DNA of 64,000 nucleotides from Pantoea cypripedii. GTDB taxonomy: Bacteria; Pseudomonadota; Gammaproteobacteria; Enterobacterales; Enterobacteriaceae. Positions 59,447-64,000 of the stretch are shown here, piece after piece. Within the stretch, counting starts at the first letter, position 1. Every line of letters starts with the position of its first letter. A program made the position numbers and the translations under genes. Under the pieces are notes generated by a model. That model did not search any database. It was given only the letters and a program-made list of their open reading frames with translations, and was not told where the DNA came from. The stretch lies in NCBI RefSeq assembly GCF_011395035.1, contig NZ_CP024768.1, positions 4,252,367-4,316,366 on the forward strand, in the 5' to 3' direction.

Positions 59447-60732
59447 AAACCTCGGTAAATACGTTGTCCGGCGCAACGACGGCAGCGCCGACGACGCTGG
59501 TGGGCAAACTGCGCTGGGGTATCATCACCATCCTGCTGCTGGCGGCGGTGGTGAACTACCTCGACCGCGCTAACCTGAGTATCGCCAACACCACCATCGC
59601 GGCCGAGTTCGGTTTTTCGCAAACCGAGATGGGCCTGCTGTTATCCGCGTTTCTCTGGCCATACGCGCTGGCTAACCTGCCGGCAGGCTGGCTGGTGGAT
59701 AAGTTTGGTCCGAAGAAAATGTTCTCCTGGGCGCTGGGGTTATGGTCCGGCTTTACCGTGCTGGCCGCCTTCGTGAATAGCTATAGCTTCTTCTATGGCC
59801 TGCGCATGATGCTGGGTATCTCTGAATCCCCGTTCTTTACCTCTGGCATCAAAATCACCCATCGCTGGTTTGGTGAGAACGAACGTGGTTTGCCCACCGC
59901 GATCATCAATACCGGATCGCAGATCGCCAATGCCATCGCGCCGCCCATCCTGACGGTGCTGCTGCTGACCTTTGGCTGGCGCGGCATGTTTTTTGCCATC
60001 GGCCTGATGGGGATTCCTTTGCTGCTGGCGTGGTGGAAATTCTATCGTGACCCGGATGCGCGCGAAGATGCATTGCTGCATGCCGGTCAGCGCAGCGTTG
60101 CCGCCTCTGATGAGAAGGCCCAGGCGAGCTGGGGCACGCTGTTCCGCCACAGCACCACCTGGTTTATGGTGATCGGCAACTTCTCCATCATGTTCACCAT
60201 CTGGGTGTATCTCACCTGGCTGCCGGGCTATCTGGAAAAATCCCTCGGCTTCAGCCTGAAGGCCACTGGCTGGATCGCCTCGATTCCTTTCCTGTGCGGC
60301 ATTCTGGGTGTGCTGGTGGGCGGTATGTTGTCGGATCGTCTGGTACGCAGCGGCGTTCGCGCCATCACCGCACGTAAAATCCCGGTGGTGACGGGTGCTG
60401 CGCTGGCCGCCTGCTTTGTGGCACCGATTCCTTTTGTCGACAGTACGCCACTGGCGATTACCCTGCTGGCACTCGGTTATTTCTGTTCGCAGATGCCGCA
60501 GGGCGCGCTCTGGACGCTGGCGACAGACATCGCACCAAAATCACAGGTGGCGTCTCTGGGGGCGATCCAGAACTTCGGTGGCTTCCTGGGTGCAGCGATG
60601 GCGCCGATTGTCACCGGCATCATCCTTGATACCACCGGCAAGTTCACCAATGTGTTCCTGCTGGGTGCGGCGCTGCTGATGATTGGCGCGCTGAGTTACG
60701 GCTTGTTTGTGCGTAAACCACTGGGGAACTGA
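59443..60732 (+). CDS. MFS transporter of the anion:cation symporter (ACS) family, acid-sugar type
   Basis: 429 residues, 12 predicted membrane helices. ACS marks: VVNYLDRANLSIANTTI at helix 1, GWLVDKFGPKKMFSW motif A, and GISESPFFTSGIKITHRWF. Close in pattern to DgoT, GudP and ExuT, importers of galactonate, glucarate and hexuronates. It overlaps the YhcH-like gene by 4 bases and closes the cassette, so it probably imports the acid sugar that the kinase and aldolase process. Confidence 0.88.
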   Translation: MKTSVNTLSGATTAAPTTLVGKLRWGIITILLLAAVVNYLDRANLSIANTTIAAEFGFSQTEMGLLLSAFLWPYALANLPAGWLVDKFGPKKMFSWALGLWSGFTVLAAFVNSYSFFYGLRMMLGISESPFFTSGIKITHRWFGENERGLPTAIINTGSQIANAIAPPILTVLLLTFGWRGMFFAIGLMGIPLLLAWWKFYRDPDAREDALLHAGQRSVAASDEKAQASWGTLFRHSTTWFMVIGNFSIMFTIWVYLTWLPGYLEKSLGFSLKATGWIASIPFLCGILGVLVGGMLSDRLVRSGVRAITARKIPVVTGAALAACFVAPIPFVDSTPLAITLLALGYFCSQMPQGALWTLATDIAPKSQVASLGAIQNFGGFLGAAMAPIVTGIILDTTGKFTNVFLLGAALLMIGALSYGLFVRKPLGN

Positions 60733-60821
60733 TACGCAAGGTGCCGTTTGTGTCGATAAACTGGTCAATGTGAGCTGAATCGCGCTAGCATGGATGTAAA
60801 CCCTGAATTAACGAGGACGTT

Positions 60822-61631
60822 ATGGCGATAAAACTGATTGCGATCGATATGGACGGCACCCTGCTTAATCCGCACCACCTCATCACCCCGGCGGTAAAAT
60901 CGGCGATTGGGCGTGCACGCGACAAAGGCGTCGCGGTGGTACTGGCGACGGGGCGCCCTTTTGTCGGTGTCGAGCGCTACCTGCTGGAGCTGGATTTGCG
61001 TCAGCCGGGTCAGTATTGCATCAGCAATAATGGCGCCCTGGTGCAACGCGCCGATACCGGCGAGAGCGTGGCTGAGGTGACGCTAAGCTTTGATGATTTT
61101 CTCTATGTCGAACAGCTTTCGCGTGAACTTGGCGTGCATTTCCACGCTTTCGACCATTCCTCGCTGTATACGCCGAACAAAGACATCAGTGAATACACCA
61201 TCCATGAAGCCAGCCTGACCGGCATTCCGGTGCGCTATCGCGCCGTGGAAGAGATGGACCCGGCGACGCGCTTCCCGAAACTGATGATGATTGATAAACC
61301 CGCTCTGCTGGACAAAGCGATTGCCGCACTGCCAGCCCGCGCCCGCGACAGTTACACCATCCTGAAAAGTGCGCCTTACTACCTCGAAATCCTCGATCCT
61401 CGCGTCAACAAAGGCTATGGCGTCAAAATGCTGGCGGAAAAACTCGGTCTGCAACAGTCTGAAGTGATGGCAATTGGCGATCAGGAAAATGACCTGGCGA
61501 TGATTGAATACGCCGGAACCGGCGTGGCGATGGGCAACGCAATTGATTCGGTGAAAAGCATCGCGCAGTTTGTCACCAAAACCAATATGGAAGATGGCGT
61601 TGCTTACGCGATCGAAGAGTTGGTGCTGTAA
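60822..61631 (+). CDS. yidA: Sugar phosphatase YidA (HAD superfamily, Cof type)
   Basis: 269 residues (E. coli 270). HAD motif I IAIDMDGTLLN with Asp9 and Asp11, motif II VVLATGRP, Lys in VNKGYGVKML, and motif IV GDQENDLAMIEYAG. Dephosphorylates sugar phosphates such as erythrose 4-phosphate and mannose 1-phosphate in vitro. It sits between gyrB and dgo in E. coli as well, but here the cassette is inserted and yidB is missing. Confidence 0.95.
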   Translation: MAIKLIAIDMDGTLLNPHHLITPAVKSAIGRARDKGVAVVLATGRPFVGVERYLLELDLRQPGQYCISNNGALVQRADTGESVAEVTLSFDDFLYVEQLSRELGVHFHAFDHSSLYTPNKDISEYTIHEASLTGIPVRYRAVEEMDPATRFPKLMMIDKPALLDKAIAALPARARDSYTILKSAPYYLEILDPRVNKGYGVKMLAEKLGLQQSEVMAIGDQENDLAMIEYAGTGVAMGNAIDSVKSIAQFVTKTNMEDGVAYAIEELVL

Positions 61632-61677
61632 CCCTTCCTGTGTTTTAAAACCCACATAAAGCCTGCCATTTTGACCC

Positions 61678-61728
61678 GGTCGGCATGAATGCCGACCCTA
61701 CAATCGTAGGGTGCGCATTCATGCGCAC
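61678..61728. repeat. Three abutting hairpins downstream of yidA
   Basis: Hairpin 1: GGTCGGCAT with ATGCCGACC (61678-61697). Hairpin 2: CCCTAC with GTAGGG (61696-61711). Hairpin 3: GTGCGCAT with ATGCGCAC (61711-61728). They touch or overlap at their edges, and GGATTTTTATT follows. Could terminate yidA, or be a dispersed palindromic repeat. Confidence 0.7.
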
Positions 61729-61770
61729 CTGGATTTTTATTGCGTAAGCATTGTCTATTTTGTGATCCAG

Positions 61771-61840
61771 ATTGTAGTACAAACTTAGTTAATGGTACTA
61801 CAATCCGCATCAGAGGTTGAGACGGTGCAGATTGTAGTAC
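61771..61840. promoter_or_regulatory. DgoR operator cluster before dgoR
   Basis: ATTGTAGTAC occurs directly at 61771-61780 and 61831-61840 (60-bp offset) and inverted at 61795-61804. The first extends to the perfect palindrome TTGTAGTACAA (61772-61782), a FadR/GntR-type operator shape. These would let DgoR repress its own operon until galactonate is present. No promoter was assigned. Confidence 0.7.
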
Positions 61841-61876
61841 TCTGAGGGTACACCGCCTTTCATTGAATGGAACATC

Positions 61877-62575
61877 ATGACGCAAGAACAATTAAGCAAA
61901 ACCGAGCGCATCATCCTGACGCTGGGTGAAGAGATTGTGGCAGGGAAGTTTGCCCCAGGTGGCGCGTTGCCCGCCGAAGCTGAACTCTGCGAACGCTTTG
62001 CTACCTCGCGCAACATCATCCGCGAAGTGTTTCGTTCGCTGATGGCCAAACGCCTGGTGGAGATGAAGCGCTATCGTGGTGCGTTTGTCACCGCGCGTAA
62101 CCAGTGGAATTACCTCGATAGCGATGTTCTGCAATGGGCGCTGGCGCACGATCAGGACCCGCGTCTGATTGCCGCGATGAACGAAGTCCGTGTGCTGGTG
62201 GAGCCGCAAATTGCGCGCTGGTCTGCCGAACGCGCCACCTCCAACGATTTAGCGGCGATTGAACAGGCATTTAACGACATGGTGGCGAATCACCTTGATC
62301 GGGATGCTTTTAACGAAGCGGACATTCGCTACCACGAGGCGGTACTGGCCTCGGTGCACAACCCGGTTTTACAGCAGCTCAATGTGGCGATCAGCCAGCT
62401 GCAAAAAGCGGTGTTCGCCAAAACCTATATGCCGGATGAAGGCAACATGCCGCGCACCCTGGCCGAGCACAAAGCGCTGTTTGACGCGATTCGTCATCAG
62501 GATGCGAACGCTGCCGAGCGAGCCGCCAAAGCGATGATCGCCAGTTCAACGGCACGACTTAAGGAGTTTATGTGA
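61877..62575 (+). CDS. dgoR: D-galactonate-responsive GntR/FadR-type repressor
   Basis: 232 residues (E. coli DgoR 229). N-terminal GntR winged helix (GEEIVAGKFAPGGALPAEAEL, SRNIIREVFRSLMAKRLVEM), then an all-helical FCD domain with metal and ligand His residues in RYHEAVLA and EHKALFDAI. Represses dgo genes in the absence of D-galactonate. It overlaps dgoK by 4 bases; operators lie upstream at 61771-61840. Confidence 0.93.
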   Translation: MTQEQLSKTERIILTLGEEIVAGKFAPGGALPAEAELCERFATSRNIIREVFRSLMAKRLVEMKRYRGAFVTARNQWNYLDSDVLQWALAHDQDPRLIAAMNEVRVLVEPQIARWSAERATSNDLAAIEQAFNDMVANHLDRDAFNEADIRYHEAVLASVHNPVLQQLNVAISQLQKAVFAKTYMPDEGNMPRTLAEHKALFDAIRHQDANAAERAAKAMIASSTARLKEFM

Positions 62576-63444
62576 CCAGCTATATCGCGATTGACTGGGG
62601 GTCCACCAATCTGCGCGCCTGGCGTTATCAGCACGGGGAGTGCATCGATGAACGCCGTTCCGAAGCGGGTGTGACCCGCCTTAACGGACGTACCCCGGCC
62701 GAGGTGTTTGCCAGCGTCACCGCAGGCTGGCCGGTGAACGAGGTGCCGGTGGTGATGGCCGGTATGGTCGGCAGCAATGCAGGCTGGCTTTCGGTGCCGT
62801 ATCTGAACTGCCCGGTGGCGCTGAGCGCCCTGGCTGGTCGCCTGACCCGCGTGGAGGATAAAGCGTGGATCGTGCCGGGATTGTGCGTCGAACGTGACGA
62901 CAACTACAACGTCATGCGCGGTGAGGAAACGCAGCTGCTGGGCGCGCTGGATCTGCATCCATCGTCGTTGTATGTCATGCCCGGCACCCACGCCAAATGG
63001 GTGCAGATGGATCAGGACCGTGTGATCGACTTCCGTACCGTGATGACCGGGGAACTTCATCACCTGTTGCTGACGCAATCCCTGATTGGCGCAGGCCTGC
63101 CGCAGCAGGAAGAAAATGCAGCCGCCTTCCGTGCCGGTCTGGATATTGGCAGCCACGATCGCTCGATTCTGGCGCGTTTGTTTGAAGTGCGTGCGGCGCA
63201 TGTGCTGGGGGCGCGCGATCGTCGCCATATCAGCGATTTCCTGTCTGGCCTGCTGATCGGCCACGAAGTGGCACAGATGACGGCCACCCCAGCGACACAA
63301 CCGATCACCATTATTGCTGGCAGCGCGCTGGCGCAGCGTTACCAGCAGGCGCTGCATTTTATCGGACATGATTCAGTCACGCTGGAAGGCGATCGTGCCT
63401 TCCAGCACGGAATAAGGAGCATTGCCCATGAACTGGCAAACTAA
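62572..63444 (+). CDS. dgoK: 2-dehydro-3-deoxygalactonokinase
   Basis: 290 residues (E. coli 292). Starts GTG ACC AGC, with YIAIDWGSTNLRAWRY, the ASKHA-type phosphate-binding motif of the DgoK family, then AGMVGSNAGW, PGTHAKWVQ and MTGELHHLL. Phosphorylates 2-keto-3-deoxygalactonate to its 6-phosphate in the DeLey-Doudoroff pathway. Coupled to dgoR at its start, and its end overlaps dgoA by 17 bases. Confidence 0.94.
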   Translation: MTSYIAIDWGSTNLRAWRYQHGECIDERRSEAGVTRLNGRTPAEVFASVTAGWPVNEVPVVMAGMVGSNAGWLSVPYLNCPVALSALAGRLTRVEDKAWIVPGLCVERDDNYNVMRGEETQLLGALDLHPSSLYVMPGTHAKWVQMDQDRVIDFRTVMTGELHHLLLTQSLIGAGLPQQEENAAAFRAGLDIGSHDRSILARLFEVRAAHVLGARDRRHISDFLSGLLIGHEVAQMTATPATQPITIIAGSALAQRYQQALHFIGHDSVTLEGDRAFQHGIRSIAHELAN

Positions 63445-64000
63445 GTTACCGCTGATCGCCATTCTGCGTGGCATCAGGCCAGAAGAAGCCGAGGCACACG
63501 TTGGCGCATTAATTGAGGCGGGTTTTGATGCCATCGAAATCCCACTTAATTCACCGGATTGGGCCAGCAGCATTGGCGCGATGGTGAACACCTTTGGCGA
63601 TAAAGCACTGATCGGTGCCGGTACGGTGCTGACGCCCGCGCAGGTGGATCAGCTGGCAACGCTCAACAGCAAGCTGGTGGTGACCCCGAATACCGACGCG
63701 GCGGTGATTCGCCAGGCAGTGGCCTGCGGCATGACGGTGGCTGCCGGATGCGCGACCGCCACCGAAGCCTTTACCGCCCTGCAGGCTGGCGCACAGGCGC
63801 TGAAAATTTTCCCATCATCGGCGTTTGGCCCCGGTTACATCAAAGCCCTGAAGGCGGTGTTGCCGCCGGAAGTGCCGGTGTTTGCCGTCGGTGGCGTGAC
63901 GCCAGAAAACCTGCATGAATTCCTTGCCGCGGGCTGTATCGGTGCGGGCTTAGGCAGCGATCTCTATCGCGCCGGTCAGCCGCTGACGCGTACCGTGGAG
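63428..64000 (+). CDS. dgoA: 2-dehydro-3-deoxy-6-phosphogalactonate aldolase (partial, runs off the right end)
   Basis: 191 codons without a stop, out of 205 in E. coli DgoA. MNWQTKLPLIAILRGIRPEEA at the start, Glu37 in AIEIPLNSP as the catalytic general acid/base, GAGTVLTP, and Lys126 in ALKIFPSSAFGPGYI as the Schiff-base lysine. Splits KDPGal into pyruvate and glyceraldehyde 3-phosphate. The ATG lies inside the end of dgoK. dgoD and dgoT probably follow outside the window. Confidence 0.95.
   Translation, partial: MNWQTKLPLIAILRGIRPEEAEAHVGALIEAGFDAIEIPLNSPDWASSIGAMVNTFGDKALIGAGTVLTPAQVDQLATLNSKLVVTPNTDAAVIRQAVACGMTVAAGCATATEAFTALQAGAQALKIFPSSAFGPGYIKALKAVLPPEVPVFAVGGVTPENLHEFLAAGCIGAGLGSDLYRAGQPLTRTVE

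Noticed and set aside
61741..61876. Sigma-70 promoter for dgoR
   Set aside because: TTGTCT at 61751 lacks a -10 at acceptable spacing, and no other pair was convincing.
62497..63369. A 290-codon open frame antisense to dgoR/dgoK
   Set aside because: Overlaps two well-identified genes on the opposite strand and shows no protein-family features.

Overview
The window comes from the replication-origin region of an enterobacterial chromosome. Gene order is essentially the E. coli K-12 segment from rrsC to dgo, read in reverse: rrs, hsrA, rbs operon, kup, ravA-viaA, asnC, mioC, oriC, mnmG, rsmG, atp operon, glmUS, pst-phoU, yieH, adeP, yieE, mnmE, yidC, yidD, rnpA, rpmH, dnaA, dnaN, recF, gyrB, yidA, dgo. 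Most proteins are within a few residues of E. coli length. The departures (ovoA in the asnA position, a secreted chitin-binding-type protein and ygiW-qseBC beside rbs, no bgl or tna operons, REP-like palindromes) suggest Erwiniaceae (Pantoea or Erwinia). That assignment is an inference.

Layout. 1-670: 5' end of a 16S rRNA gene on the minus strand with boxA leader and P1/P2 promoters. 670-7970: hsrA meeting the rbsDACBKR ribose operon tail to tail; two RbsR-type operators lie upstream of rbsD. 8184-12222: an accessory block with a modular secreted carbohydrate-binding protein, ygiW and the qseBC two-component system. 12240-20120: kup, ravA-viaA, ovoA (ovothiol synthesis) and asnC. 20276-23711: mioC, oriC, mnmG and rsmG. 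24425-31394: the F1Fo ATP synthase operon atpIBEFHAGDC. 31639-34982: glmU and glmS (UDP-GlcNAc supply). 35030-39710: a five-unit Pho box and pstSCAB-phoU.

39817-45515 is a variable stretch: an MFS transporter, yieH, adeP, yieE, and a convergent pair of RutF- and RutE-like genes. 45756-49710 is mnmE-yidC-yidD-rnpA-rpmH on the minus strand, and 50314-56511 is dnaA-dnaN-recF-gyrB on the plus strand, diverging from a 603-bp regulatory gap. Between gyrB and yidA sits a four-gene cassette (56710-60732): a DeoR-type HTH fused to a PfkB sugar kinase, a DapA/NanA-type aldolase, a YhcH/YiaL-type protein and an acid-sugar MFS transporter. It looks like an uncharacterised catabolic operon and is the best candidate here for an undescribed system. 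The window ends in the D-galactonate operon dgoR-dgoK-dgoA, with dgoA cut by the window edge.

Non-coding structure includes three sites of a REP-like palindrome, two larger related palindromic elements (mnmE/yidC and dnaN/recF gaps), a triple hairpin behind yidA, and repeated operator-like motifs before dgoR. No tRNA, CRISPR array, insertion sequence or prophage was recognised.
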